64,000 nt of DNA from a virus, in the IMG/VR virus record IMGVR_UViG_3300044511_000202, positions 1 to 64,000 of that record; one strand, 5' to 3'. The position numbers were made by a program, and so were the translations under genes. The first letter of the stretch is position 1; every line of letters starts with the position of its first letter. The notes under the pieces are model-generated. The model did not search any database and was not told where the DNA came from. It worked only from the letters and a program-made list of their open reading frames with translations. This document shows, piece by piece, positions 54,799 to 62,523 of the stretch.

Positions 54799-54910
54799 CG
54801 TCGGACTCCTGTGCTTGGGACTCGCGCTTGACCTGCGGACACGACTCGGAGCACTCCGAGCGGTCACACTCGGCGCAGGTGCCCTCGGTGTCAGGCGTGC
54901 AGAGGCTCAC
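54788..54910 (-). CDS. Cys-rich mini-protein, 40 aa
   Basis: GTG at 54910 overlaps the protease stop (GTGA). The product VSLCTPDTEGTCAECDRSEC continues with SESC and a charged tail; Cys at 4, 12, 15, 20 and 24. It overlaps the next gene by 11 nt. Stop/start overlap on both ends argues it is real. May bind zinc or form disulphides; its link with the membrane serine protease next door is suggestive only. Confidence 0.5.
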   Translation of the reverse strand: MSLCTPDTEGTCAECDRSECSESCPQVKRESQAQESDDDR

Positions 54911-55797
54911 GGGATCCTCCCGGCGACGGCGACGGCGAACGACGACAGCTCGTCGTAACCGCCGTTCGTGGCGAGCCCGACGAGGCGCCCGCTCATGTCA
55001 TACACCCCGGAGCCGCTGTTACCGCCCACCACGGCGTCCTCGGGCTTCGACCACTGGAGCCACACGTCCACGTCCGCGCCCTGCTCCACGCGCTGGTCGC
55101 GGATCTTGGACACCTTCCCGCAGTGCCTCACGCGCTGGGGCCACGCGGCCTCGTAGCACACGTCCTGTCCAGGGCTCGCCGGCCCCAGCGCGAGTGGCGC
55201 GGCGGGCACGTCCTCCCACAACCGAACCACGGCGATGTCTCGCGACGCGTCGGCGCGCTCGAGCTGGCCGGAGACCACGCGCCCGCTGGCGGTGGTGACG
55301 GTGAGCGCCGTGTGGCGGAACCCCTCCGGGCACGAGGCCACGTGCGCGGCCGTGAGCACCTCGCGCGGGCCCATCACCACGCCCGATCCGTAACCTGCCT
55401 TGAACAGGATCGCGCCAGTGCCGAACATCCCCCCGGCGGGGATCTTGGCGCACTCGCGATAGATGCTAACCGCGGCGGCGGCCTGGGCGGTCTTCTCGCG
55501 CGCCCCGGCTGGGCGCTGGATGTCGGCGGCGCACCCGTGGCACGCGTACCAGATGGCGAGGAACGCGGCGATCACCCACCACGGGGCGTGCACGTGCCAG
55601 CGGCGCTCCAGCGCCTGGGCACTGCGCCTCTCCGCGGCGGCGCGTGCACGCACCTCTTGTGCCATGCTCAGGTGAAACACGGCGGCCTTCTCTTGGTACC
55701 CGGTGATACCGGCGGGTACGCAGTCGAAGGCCGTCGCGGCGGCGCGCATGTGACCCTCCCAGCTCGACTCCAGGTCGTCCTTCTCATACGTGATCAT
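54907..55797 (-). CDS. Membrane-anchored trypsin-like serine protease
   Basis: 296 residues. Cytoplasmic helix-rich part 1-68, one membrane span ~71-88 (APWWVIAAFLAIWYACHGCA), then a trypsin/HtrA-like domain with GSGVVMGPREVLTAAHVASC (H152), ADASRDIAVVRLWED (D187) and DAVVGGNSGSGVYDMSG (S261). All three catalytic residues are present. No PDZ domain. It should act on the periplasmic side. Rare in phage genomes; may attack or process an envelope protein, or process its own neighbours. Confidence 0.83.
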   Translation of the reverse strand: MITYEKDDLESSWEGHMRAAATAFDCVPAGITGYQEKAAVFHLSMAQEVRARAAAERRSAQALERRWHVHAPWWVIAAFLAIWYACHGCAADIQRPAGAREKTAQAAAAVSIYRECAKIPAGGMFGTGAILFKAGYGSGVVMGPREVLTAAHVASCPEGFRHTALTVTTASGRVVSGQLERADASRDIAVVRLWEDVPAAPLALGPASPGQDVCYEAAWPQRVRHCGKVSKIRDQRVEQGADVDVWLQWSKPEDAVVGGNSGSGVYDMSGRLVGLATNGGYDELSSFAVAVAGRIP

Positions 55798-55854
55798 CCG
55801 GGGCTCCTCTCGGTTGAGTGTGGGTACGGATCCGTAGCGCGCAAGGGCTGCGGG

Positions 55855-56127
55855 CTATTTCACGACTCGCGCGCGCGGGAGGTTCACGTCGGGGCGGCGC
55901 GCGCGCCCGCGCTCGAACAGGGGCGTCAGCGCGCGCCACATCAGGCAGATCCCCCGGATGATCGCCTCCAGCACCAGGCACCCGGGCCAGAAGAAGCCCA
56001 TCGCGAAGGGGAGCGGGTCGTCAATCGCCGACGGGATGACCCTCGACCACCGACCGGCGAAGTAGGCGCCAGCGGCGAAGTAGAGGAAGATCGCGAGCAC
56101 GACGGCGGGGATGTAGACGGCCTGCAT
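55855..56127 (-). CDS. Membrane protein, 90 aa
   Basis: ATG overlaps the upstream stop (TGATG). Two hydrophobic segments: AVYIPAVVLAIFLYFAAGAY and FAMGFFWPGCLVLEAIIRGI, basic C-terminus (RGRARRPDVNLPRARVVK). No family. A phage membrane protein of the early region. Confidence 0.68.
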   Translation of the reverse strand: MQAVYIPAVVLAIFLYFAAGAYFAGRWSRVIPSAIDDPLPFAMGFFWPGCLVLEAIIRGICLMWRALTPLFERGRARRPDVNLPRARVVK

Positions 56128-56477
56128 CACCTTCCCTCCGATCCGCAGTCGCAATCGCTGATCTGCTCCAGGGCGTCCTTCCACACCTGGCGCTCCACCT
56201 CGTACCACCCGCCGACTACCCGGGTCGGCTCGGGCTCCATGCTGTCAGCCACCTGCACCAGGTACCTGGGTCGACCGTTGGTGCCCAGGGCCATGGCGAC
56301 ACCCACTACCAGGTTATAGGTAGCGATGCTCCTGCGGTTGACCTGGGGTCCGGCGCCACCCAAGCTCTTGCGGAGCTGGGCCGCGGCGGCGGCCTCCAGT
56401 TGCGTGAAGCGGGAGCCGCGGCTCGCGGAGGAGTTGTCGCGGTACATCGGGTCCGATGGGTCGGTGGGATCGGGCAT
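56127..56477 (-). CDS. Hypothetical 116-aa protein
   Basis: N-terminus rich in Asp/Pro/Ser (MPDPTDPSDPMYRDNSSASR), then a helix (RFTQLEAAAAAQLRKSLGG) and strands (NLVVGVAMAL, RYLVQVADSM), ending CDCGSEGR. Translationally coupled to the membrane protein. Unknown. Confidence 0.62.
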   Translation of the reverse strand: MPDPTDPSDPMYRDNSSASRGSRFTQLEAAAAAQLRKSLGGAGPQVNRRSIATYNLVVGVAMALGTNGRPRYLVQVADSMEPEPTRVVGGWYEVERQVWKDALEQISDCDCGSEGR

Positions 56478-56505
56478 GGTGAGGGGAACGCGCGCCGCGG
56501 GAGAT

Positions 56506-56739
56506 CTAATCCCGGATCCCGTCCAGCTTGCACCGCGCGTTCCACGCGGCGACGAACGTTAACCAGCACGCCTCGGCCAGCTCCCTGGGAGACGAGAGTA
56601 CGCACAGAGGCGAGCGGGACACGTGCTCCCACGCCTCCAGCCACGCGGCCCAGGCCACCGGGGACGCGTTGCTCCGGCGCCTGGGCCACCCGCTCGCGGG
56701 ATCGTCGAAGAGTCCGGGGATGAAGGGTACGAGGGGCAT
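56506..56739 (-). CDS. Hypothetical 77-aa Trp-rich protein
   Basis: Begins MPLVPFIPGLFDDPASGWPR, then helices with many Trp and Ala (VAWAAWLEAWEHV, EACWLTFVAAWNARC). No motif recognised. 15 nt from the primase gene. Confidence 0.6.
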   Translation of the reverse strand: MPLVPFIPGLFDDPASGWPRRRSNASPVAWAAWLEAWEHVSRSPLCVLSSPRELAEACWLTFVAAWNARCKLDGIRD

Positions 56740-56754
56740 GGCGCTCCTACGCTC

Positions 56755-58986
56755 TCACGCGCTCGGTTGTTCCACCCCGCCGTGGCGGCTCTTGGAGAGC
56801 GCCCGACCGGCGTCGGTGAGCGCGTACTTCCCGCGAGCGCGCTCCTGCACGAACCACCCGCGGCTGGTGGCGAGCTTCAGCGCCAGGTGCTTCGTCTCGG
56901 TGCGCCCCTTGACGGTTGACTTGATCTGCTCCGACGTCACGAGCGGCTTCCGCGCCACCTCGGCGCGGTAGCACGCGTCCACCATCTGCATGGCCAGCTC
57001 CTCCCACGTCTCCACCTGATCGTCGGTGGCGGCGCCCGCGCCCTTCTCGGCGATCTCCCACCGGGCCTCGCGCGCCACGCCGCTCTCGGCGTCGTCCACG
57101 AGCTTGAGGGTCACGTCGAACACCCCGGCGGAGCGCGCGGCCTTCACCTCGCTCTCCAGGGTAGAGGTGATGCTGCACGCGTCCCCGCGGCGCTCGCGGA
57201 GGTAGATGCCCGAGTCCACGAACCCGTGGATCGCGCCGGAGCCGCGCATGGTCTGGCCGGGACGCTGGTTCCGGGTCGCCTCGCTGGCCTTCTTCGCGTG
57301 GTGTACGAGCAGCACCGTGCACCCGAGCAGCACCGAGATCAGCCGCACGTGCTTGAACACGACGGCCATGCTGTCGCTCGAGTCCTCCTCGCCCTCGTGC
57401 ACGTTGCGGAGTGGATCGAGCACCATCAACTTGCACCCGCCGGCCACGCGCGCGCTCGCCACGAGCCGCGCGACGTCGTCGGGCTTGGACAGGTCGATCG
57501 AGCGCCCGCGCGGCTGGCAGTACAGCGTCGAGGCGACGGCCCGGGGGCTCATGCCGCGCCCCGCGCACAGCGCCAGCAGGTGGCTCCGCACGGCCTCGCG
57601 CATGTCCTCGGTGTAGAAGTACATCACGCGCCCCGGCTTCGCGGCGTACTTCCCGAACACGGGGGTACCGCTCGCCACGGCCACGGCGATCTCGGTGGCG
57701 ATCCACGTTTTGCCGATCTTCGGCTCGGCGCCGATCAGCCCGATGCCGCCGTCCAGGACCAGGTTCCGCACGAGCCACTCCGGCCGCTCGTCGGGCATGG
57801 CGAACAGCTCCCCGGCGGACATGAAGAACGGGCGTTCCGCGGCGTCCCCGCCCTCCGCGGACCGGCCGAGCGCGGCGGCCACGTCGTCGACGGCGCGCCG
57901 CAGCTCCTCCAGGTACCTCGCTACGGGGCTCCCCGGCGGGAGGCTCACGCCCGGGTCGGCGTCGAGGATGTCGAGGGCCTCCTGGACGGCGGGCACCGCG
58001 ACAGGGTCACCCCCGCTGCGGGGCGGGAGGGCATCCGGGGGCGCCACGGCCGACGCAACGCCGATGCCGGCCCGGGCCAGGCGCGCGGCCACCGACGCGC
58101 TCGGGCGCGCCCACCCGCGGTGGCCGAAGGTCCCGTCCTCATCAGTACCGTCGGCGGCCACCGACAGCACGCGGCGCTCCAGCTCAGCCTGACCGTGTGG
58201 CTTGCCGCTCTGCTCCGACCACCAGGCGAGCTGGGCCCACCCGTCGTCGAGGGACAGCCCCCAGTCGTGGAACACGGTGCGGATCGCCCGGAAGGTGGTG
58301 GCGTTCCCGCCGCAGCGCGGTCCGAGCGCGGCGAGCTTCTCCCGCAGCGCCAGCACCTCGGCGCTGGAGAGCGGCCCGTCGACGGTGCGCTCCCACGCCT
58401 CGATCCCGAGATCCCCGGACTTGTCGTCGAGCCGCGGGTGATAGAGGGCGTCGAGCCACGCCTCGGGTACCTCGGGCGCCATCGCGATCGACAGCGCCGT
58501 GGGGCGCTCGCAGAGCCAGCGATACTGGGCCCCCGTCTTGTGGTGCACGCTCGGCTCCACCACCAGGTAGCCGTTGCACTTGACGTCCACGCCTCGCCCG
58601 AGCCCCAGGTGATCGAGGCGCCCCCGGGGGCGTCGCCCGGCGAGGATTTGATTCGGCGGCTCCCGCAAGATCAAATGCAGGCCACCTCCGCCCGAGCGCG
58701 CGCACAGCTCGCGCGGGAGCGGCCCGAGCTTGCGCTCGCACGCCGCGAAGGTCACCTCCCCGCCGTTGCGCGGGTCCACGTCCAGCGCGATCAGGCCGTT
58801 CGGGCGCATCGGCATCCCGACGTTGAACGTCGGGTCCGCACCCCACCAGGCGCGGATCGCCTCGGGGTCCGAGGAGGCCCCGTGGTACCCACCCTCGACG
58901 GCGGGGCGGCTCGACGCGCGCGCCATGGGGAAGACCACGATCCCTTCGGAGGCGAGGCGGAGGGCCTCGTCGCGGAGGGCGCTCAC
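56755..58986 (-). CDS. Primase-polymerase/RecA-like helicase fusion
   Basis: 743 residues, GTG overlapping the methyltransferase stop. N-terminal PrimPol domain (~1-180): LIALDVDPRNGG (D69, D71), SGGGGLHL (H104), GVDVKCNGYLVV. Linker and helical part ~190-390. C-terminal RecA/RepA-like ATPase: LIGAEPKIGKTW (Walker A ~419-427), KLMVLDPLRNV (Walker B), LLVHHAKK. A final winged helix (TSEQIKSTVKGRTETKHLA). It would start replication and unwind DNA. The combination is typical of phage and plasmid replication proteins. Confidence 0.92.
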   Translation of the reverse strand: MSALRDEALRLASEGIVVFPMARASSRPAVEGGYHGASSDPEAIRAWWGADPTFNVGMPMRPNGLIALDVDPRNGGEVTFAACERKLGPLPRELCARSGGGGLHLILREPPNQILAGRRPRGRLDHLGLGRGVDVKCNGYLVVEPSVHHKTGAQYRWLCERPTALSIAMAPEVPEAWLDALYHPRLDDKSGDLGIEAWERTVDGPLSSAEVLALREKLAALGPRCGGNATTFRAIRTVFHDWGLSLDDGWAQLAWWSEQSGKPHGQAELERRVLSVAADGTDEDGTFGHRGWARPSASVAARLARAGIGVASAVAPPDALPPRSGGDPVAVPAVQEALDILDADPGVSLPPGSPVARYLEELRRAVDDVAAALGRSAEGGDAAERPFFMSAGELFAMPDERPEWLVRNLVLDGGIGLIGAEPKIGKTWIATEIAVAVASGTPVFGKYAAKPGRVMYFYTEDMREAVRSHLLALCAGRGMSPRAVASTLYCQPRGRSIDLSKPDDVARLVASARVAGGCKLMVLDPLRNVHEGEEDSSDSMAVVFKHVRLISVLLGCTVLLVHHAKKASEATRNQRPGQTMRGSGAIHGFVDSGIYLRERRGDACSITSTLESEVKAARSAGVFDVTLKLVDDAESGVAREARWEIAEKGAGAATDDQVETWEELAMQMVDACYRAEVARKPLVTSEQIKSTVKGRTETKHLALKLATSRGWFVQERARGKYALTDAGRALSKSRHGGVEQPSA

Positions 58987-59702
58987 GCGCCCTCCAGCGC
59001 GTACCTGAGCCCGGGCGTGCGATACGGACCCAGGTAGTACAGGCGCTCCCTCGCGCGCCCCGACGTGCCCCCAGAGAGAGTCTTGACCGGCGTACCCTCC
59101 CATACCACCTCCCCCAGCGGGAAGTCGTACTCCGACACGAAGACGTCGGTGTGTCGAGCCCACTCGGCGACGCGTCTGCGAAAGAGTTCGTTATCGAACG
59201 CACCGGTTGCACCGTAAGCGGTGGTACCAGCGTAAGGGGGGTCGAGATAGAGTACCGTCGCTGTGGGATACGGTTCGACATCGAGGAAGTTGAGAAGTTG
59301 CACGGTGCGCTGTCGGGCGTCTCGCAGGAGGGCGCGACGGGCGGCGCCCGCGTAGTCCTGGTTAGACGCGCTACGCGCGTAACCTCCGAACCACTTGCCG
59401 CCGAACGAGCATCCAAAGCCCGCGAACGCTTTGAGAGGGTTATCGTCAGGAAGATGGCGCGCGGCGCGGTACTGCTCCTCGGACAGCGAGGGGGGCGGAT
59501 CCCACCCGTTACGCACTGCTTGATAGAGCGCTACGAGGGGTGCGCACGCGTCGCTCGCGAGCACGGGTCCGTCTGTAGACAGCGCCACGCTCATGCTCAA
59601 CCCCCCGCAGAACGCGTCCCACACGGGGCGCTCACCTGCGTGCGAGCGAATACACGCGGCGAGTTGCTTCGCGATTCGACTCTTTCCACCTAAGTACTGC
59701 AT
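58983..59702 (-). CDS. DNA adenine methyltransferase, D12 class
   Basis: 239 residues, ATG overlapping the upstream stop (TGATG). MQYLGGKSRIAKQLA (AdoMet site of Dam-type enzymes), WDAFCGGLSMSVAL, and VLYLDPPYAGTTAYG (DPPY 154-157), then a C-terminal FVSEYDFPLGEVVWEG. Alpha-class order, as in Dam. Target sequence not predictable. Together with the enzyme at 40098 it gives the phage two adenine methyltransferases. Confidence 0.9.
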   Translation of the reverse strand: MQYLGGKSRIAKQLAACIRSHAGERPVWDAFCGGLSMSVALSTDGPVLASDACAPLVALYQAVRNGWDPPPSLSEEQYRAARHLPDDNPLKAFAGFGCSFGGKWFGGYARSASNQDYAGAARRALLRDARQRTVQLLNFLDVEPYPTATVLYLDPPYAGTTAYGATGAFDNELFRRRVAEWARHTDVFVSEYDFPLGEVVWEGTPVKTLSGGTSGRARERLYYLGPYRTPGLRYALEGA

Positions 59703-60388
59703 CAAGGTACCCCGCACGAGCACGGGGCGGACAGGCAGAACACGCACGAGGCATCGTTTGCCCGGCCCTCGGCGGGCGTCGCTCGGAACATTCTGTCTGT
59801 GAACCCGGCGGCGCGCCACTGTACCTCGGCGCCCGCGCGGCGCCAGAGGTACTCCACGCCCGGCGCGCCGTCGACCAGGTCGCGGACGTCCAGGGAGCGG
59901 CAGAACACGCATCGCGACGCGCCCTCCAGCATCGCCTCGTGGGCCCAGACGTCCAGGCACCCCCGCGCGTCGTCGCTCGCCACCTCGGACGCCAGCGACG
60001 TGCCGCCGCACGCGCCGCACGCCACCCACCAGACGGGGCGCGACTCATACGAGCCCGGACCCTCGCAGGAGAGCCACTCGCACCACACGCCGGGGCTCGA
60101 GCGGCCGTCGGCGTACGGGCGGGCGTGCTCGGAGGAGAGTACGAGCCCGGAGCGGCACTGATCCGCGAGCTGGGAGCACGCGCGCTCGGCCCAGCCGTCG
60201 CTCTCTCGCGGGCGGCACTCGGCCAGCTCGCCTCGCACCCGGAAGTCGGGCAGGTAGCCGGGCAGGTCTACGGGTTCGTAGGCCCAGCCCCAACCCAGGG
60301 AGTCGAACATGGCGGCCCAGCGGGCCTCCAGGCGCGAGCGGAAGCGTGCGCCTCGGTACGTGGTGGGAATCGCGGTCGGCTTCTTCAC
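59702..60388 (-). CDS. Restriction-endonuclease-like (VSR-type) protein with Cys-rich C-terminus
   Basis: 228 residues; GTG at 60388 behind GATAGGAG. TTYRGARFRSRLEARWAAMF, then WAYEPVDLPGYLPDFRVRGE resembles phage PD-(D/E)XK proteins of the VSR/DUF-nuclease kind (RSRLEArwA..f..lg..weYEp....YlPDF), but the usual E-x-K after it is not clear. The C-terminal half has CxxC pairs (CGACGG, CVFCRS, CVFCLSAPCSC), probably zinc. First gene of the leftward block. Confidence 0.68.
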   Translation of the reverse strand: MKKPTAIPTTYRGARFRSRLEARWAAMFDSLGWGWAYEPVDLPGYLPDFRVRGELAECRPRESDGWAERACSQLADQCRSGLVLSSEHARPYADGRSSPGVWCEWLSCEGPGSYESRPVWWVACGACGGTSLASEVASDDARGCLDVWAHEAMLEGASRCVFCRSLDVRDLVDGAPGVEYLWRRAGAEVQWRAAGFTDRMFRATPAEGRANDASCVFCLSAPCSCGVP

Positions 60389-60598
60389 GGGGCTCCTATC
60401 TCGCCTCCGGCAAGAGGCGCGCGCCACTACCTCGGGTGCCGTCCGGTTGACCCAGGCGGAGAGCCTCGCCTGGCCGGCCCGAGGCAGTGAGCGCGGAGCA
60501 CCATGACGCGCGGGTGGTGGCGACCATTCCCGAGCGCGTTTGGCGTCGGTTGCCACCGACAAACGACGATCCCCCATCCCCTTTCCGATCGTCCCTCG

Positions 60599-60619
60599 AC
60601 CCGCCCCTTTAGGGGGCGG
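60599..60619. repeat. Inverted repeat CCCGCCCC/GGGGCGGG
   Basis: Perfect 8-bp arms with a TTTAG loop. Followed by GTCGACTGAATC, a sequence repeated at about 60953. Could be a bidirectional terminator-like stem. Confidence 0.6.
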
Positions 60620-60672
60620 GGTCGACTGAATCATCCCCGTCCATCCCGTTTGAATTACTCATCCTTCCCTTA

Positions 60673-60686
60673 ATTTCCCGCGGGAA
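60673..60686. promoter_or_regulatory. Perfect 14-bp palindrome, operator candidate
   Basis: TTTCCCGCGGGAAA is fully self-complementary. Flanked by two copies of CATCCCGTTTGAAT (60641 and 60710). Typical of a dimeric repressor site. Confidence 0.55.
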
Positions 60687-60729
60687 ATCGGGGACGATTT
60701 TGGCGATCTCCATCCCGTTTGAATCCGGT

Positions 60730-60873
60730 AGCGGATGCTTATCCGCTCGTCGGTTCTAGGTGGCACAAAATTAGGGTTCGCCAACGGAGTTACACGCGCT
60801 ATCGAAAAGTGTTCAATAGTCTAAGTACCCGAATTCGGCGTCCGCTAGAGCGGATACTCGCGGAATCTGCGAG
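60730..60873. repeat. Inverted-repeat cluster on TCCGCT/AGCGGA
   Basis: AGCGGAT-GCTT-ATCCGCT (60730-60747), TCCGCT-AG-AGCGGA (60841-60854) and CTCGC/GCGAG (60857-60873). A further TCCGC-TATC-GCGGA lies at 61030-61043. The shared hexamer in both orientations looks like a set of protein-binding half sites (iteron-like). Confidence 0.6.
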
Positions 60874-61086
60874 GCAGCTCACCAAACGGCCCTACCCGTA
60901 AGATACCACGCTAATCCCCGTCCCTCCCATGAGGCTTCCCGCCCCCATGGGGTCGACTGAATCGACGCGGAGCCCGGTCAGTAGTGCAGTTACCTCCGTG
61001 TCCCCGGAGACACGCGACAGAGTGTCACATCCGCTATCGCGGAGGAGCCTCGGGCGTGAGAGCTATCGGCCAGCCGGTGCGCCAAC

Positions 61087-61115
61087 TTGGCTCAGCGGAG
61101 GTGGGGTGCTACACT
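61087..61115 (+). promoter_or_regulatory. Promoter of the terminase unit
   Basis: TTGGCT (61087-61092), 17 nt, TACACT (61110-61115) with TGC before it (extended -10). Only 7 nt separate the -10 from the GTG start at 61123, so transcription should begin at or beside the start codon. Confidence 0.72.
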
Positions 61116-61122
61116 CAGGAGC

Positions 61123-61650
61123 GTGTATACCCCTGCCCCACCGCCCGCCAGCTCGCTCCCCCAGAGCACCGCGGCCGACCCGACCGGCGCGCAGTCACAC
61201 CCGAAGGGGGAGGGGATCGTGCTGGTGCCGCGCTCGTCGATCACCGGGCGCGGCGAGCCCGGCGCGGCGGTGCCCCGGGCACCGGGCGGGAAGTTCCAGA
61301 AGGGTCACAGCGCCAACCCCGGCGGGCGCCCCAAGGGGCTCCGCCGGATCTTCGACGAGGTGGTGGGGGAGCAGGGCGTGAAGAAGGCGCTGGAGGCACT
61401 CGCCTCGATCGCCTACGGTCCCCTATCGAGCGCGGCGGCGATGCACGTGCGCGTGCGGGCCATCGAGCTGCTCCTGGACCGGCGGTATGGCAAACCCCAC
61501 CAGACCCTCGATGTCGGCACGGCGGAGGGTCAGTCGTCGGGCGCGCTCGCGACCCTCACGGCGGCGGAGCTGGAGGCGCGGCGGGCGGCGCTCCAGAGGA
61601 TGCTCGCCCCGGCGGCGGAGGAACCCGTCGACGCGGAGGTGGTGGGGTGA
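61123..61650 (+). CDS. Small terminase subunit-like protein (DUF5681)
   Basis: 175 residues from GTG 61123 (VYTPAPPPASSLPQ); the longer frame from 61087 would begin inside the promoter. GGKFQKGHSANPGGRPKGLR is the DUF5681 motif, followed by RRIFDEVVGEQGVKKALEAL and a helical part (HVRVRAIELLLDRRYGKPHQ) as in small-terminase-type DNA-recognition proteins. Proximity to the large terminase supports the role. Pro/Ala-rich N-terminus. Confidence 0.8.
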   Translation: MYTPAPPPASSLPQSTAADPTGAQSHPKGEGIVLVPRSSITGRGEPGAAVPRAPGGKFQKGHSANPGGRPKGLRRIFDEVVGEQGVKKALEALASIAYGPLSSAAAMHVRVRAIELLLDRRYGKPHQTLDVGTAEGQSSGALATLTAAELEARRAALQRMLAPAAEEPVDAEVVG

Positions 61651-61892
61651 ACGCCAACCCGAGGTGTGACGTGTGCGCGCGGCCGATGGTGTGGATCGGC
61701 ATCGGCCCCGGCGCCGAGGCCGTGTGCCCGAAGGAGTGCGAGCTGGGCCCAGCGTGCCCGAAGTGCGGCTCCCGCAACACCGAGGAGTTCACCATCCCCG
61801 GCACCACGAGCTGGAGCTACTTCACGCCCGTGCACGTCACCCCGGACCGGGACGGGTGGCATTGCTGGGGGTGCGGGGAGGTGTGGGAGTGA
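61647..61892 (+). CDS. Zinc-ribbon protein, 81 aa
   Basis: GTG overlapping the small terminase stop. CDVCARPM (C7, C10), AVCPKECELGPACPKCGSRN and WHCWGCGEVWE give at least four Cys pairs, probably two zinc ribbons. Such proteins next to terminase genes may bind DNA ends or the motor; no evidence here beyond position. Confidence 0.72.
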   Translation: MNANPRCDVCARPMVWIGIGPGAEAVCPKECELGPACPKCGSRNTEEFTIPGTTSWSYFTPVHVTPDRDGWHCWGCGEVWE

Positions 61893-62305
61893 TCGACGAC
61901 GACGACGAGGACTCGCCGTTCGACTGCTCGGCGACTCACCAGGAGGCCCTCCGCGAGGTGCGCTCCGCGATGCCCATGGAGTGGACGTTCGAGCCCCGCC
62001 CCGCCCCGAAGGCGCCGACGAAGCGCCAGCGCGTCGCCATCCGGCGGGGCCTCGTGCGCGAGCGCGTGGAAGCGCGGGCGGTGCCGCCCACGTCGCCCTA
62101 CACCGACCCGAACGTGTTCGACGACACCATGACGGCGGAGCGGTCGCTCCACGTGGCGCGTTTCCTACACGAGGCGGCCGAGGCGCTCACGGGGGTGAAC
62201 GACTGGGAGTGCTATCCCATCATCGTGCACCGCGAGCCGTGCGCGTCGGACTCGGGGCCTTGCACGTGCCAGGCCGTGCTGACCTGGATCGGCGCCCGGT
62301 GCTAG
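61889..62305 (+). CDS. Hypothetical 138-aa protein
   Basis: GTG overlap with the zinc-ribbon gene. Acidic start (VIDDDDEDSPFDC), basic middle (KRQRVAIRRGLVRERVEARA), helix (RSLHVARFLHEAAEALTG), and Cys residues at the end (CASDSGPCTCQ). Unknown. Lies between terminase subunit genes. Confidence 0.65.
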   Translation: MIDDDDEDSPFDCSATHQEALREVRSAMPMEWTFEPRPAPKAPTKRQRVAIRRGLVRERVEARAVPPTSPYTDPNVFDDTMTAERSLHVARFLHEAAEALTGVNDWECYPIIVHREPCASDSGPCTCQAVLTWIGARC

Positions 62306-62523
62306 ATGCTGTCTTCTACCAGCCGGCCCAGAGTAGCAGTCACTGCCGACACGGCGTCGGCGGGCGTGAGCACGACGGCGGAGGCGATCACCGTCTCCTC
62401 ACCGTCGTCGCCGAGTCGTCATGCCCAGACGAAGTGCACTCGACGGGCCACCACCGAACGACCCGAATCCTCGATCCCCCAATCCCGATCGTGAACGCCC
62501 GTTGACGGGGCGACCGTGAACTA
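62306..62523 (+). promoter_or_regulatory. Leader region of the large terminase with operator-like element
   Basis: 218 nt without a supported gene. At 62487-62521 GATCGTGAACGCCCGTTGACG...CGTGAAC closely resembles the core of the left-arm leader repeats, matching copy 6 at 17 of 18 bases. The GTG start of the terminase follows three bases later. The hairpin and GAAACGACG parts of the leader are absent. Confidence 0.6.

Larger units (their letters stand above)
60389..61122. promoter_or_regulatory. Repeat-rich divergent control region
   Basis: About 730 nt with no convincing gene, less GC-rich than its surroundings near 60760-60830. It holds: CCAGGCG/CGCCTGG stem (60452-60473), GTCGGT/ACCGAC (60544-60559), CCCGCCCC/GGGGCGGG (60599-60619), palindrome TTTCCCGCGGGAAA (60673-60686), CATCCCGTTTGAAT twice, GGGGTCGACTGAATC twice (about 60618 and 60949), and three hairpins built on TCCGC/GCGGA. 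Lies between leftward replication genes and rightward terminase genes: a candidate origin and/or switch region. Confidence 0.65.

Noticed and set aside
57226-59037. A 603-codon open frame on the plus strand
   Set aside because: Shadow of the primase-helicase gene, which has complete motifs on the minus strand.
60719-60901. A 60-codon frame in the divergent control region
   Set aside because: It needs a TTG start without ribosome-binding site, lies across two inverted repeats and its product has no pattern.
62306-62494. A 62-codon frame before the large terminase
   Set aside because: No ribosome-binding site, Ser/Thr-rich random composition, and it overlaps nothing in the usual stop/start manner.
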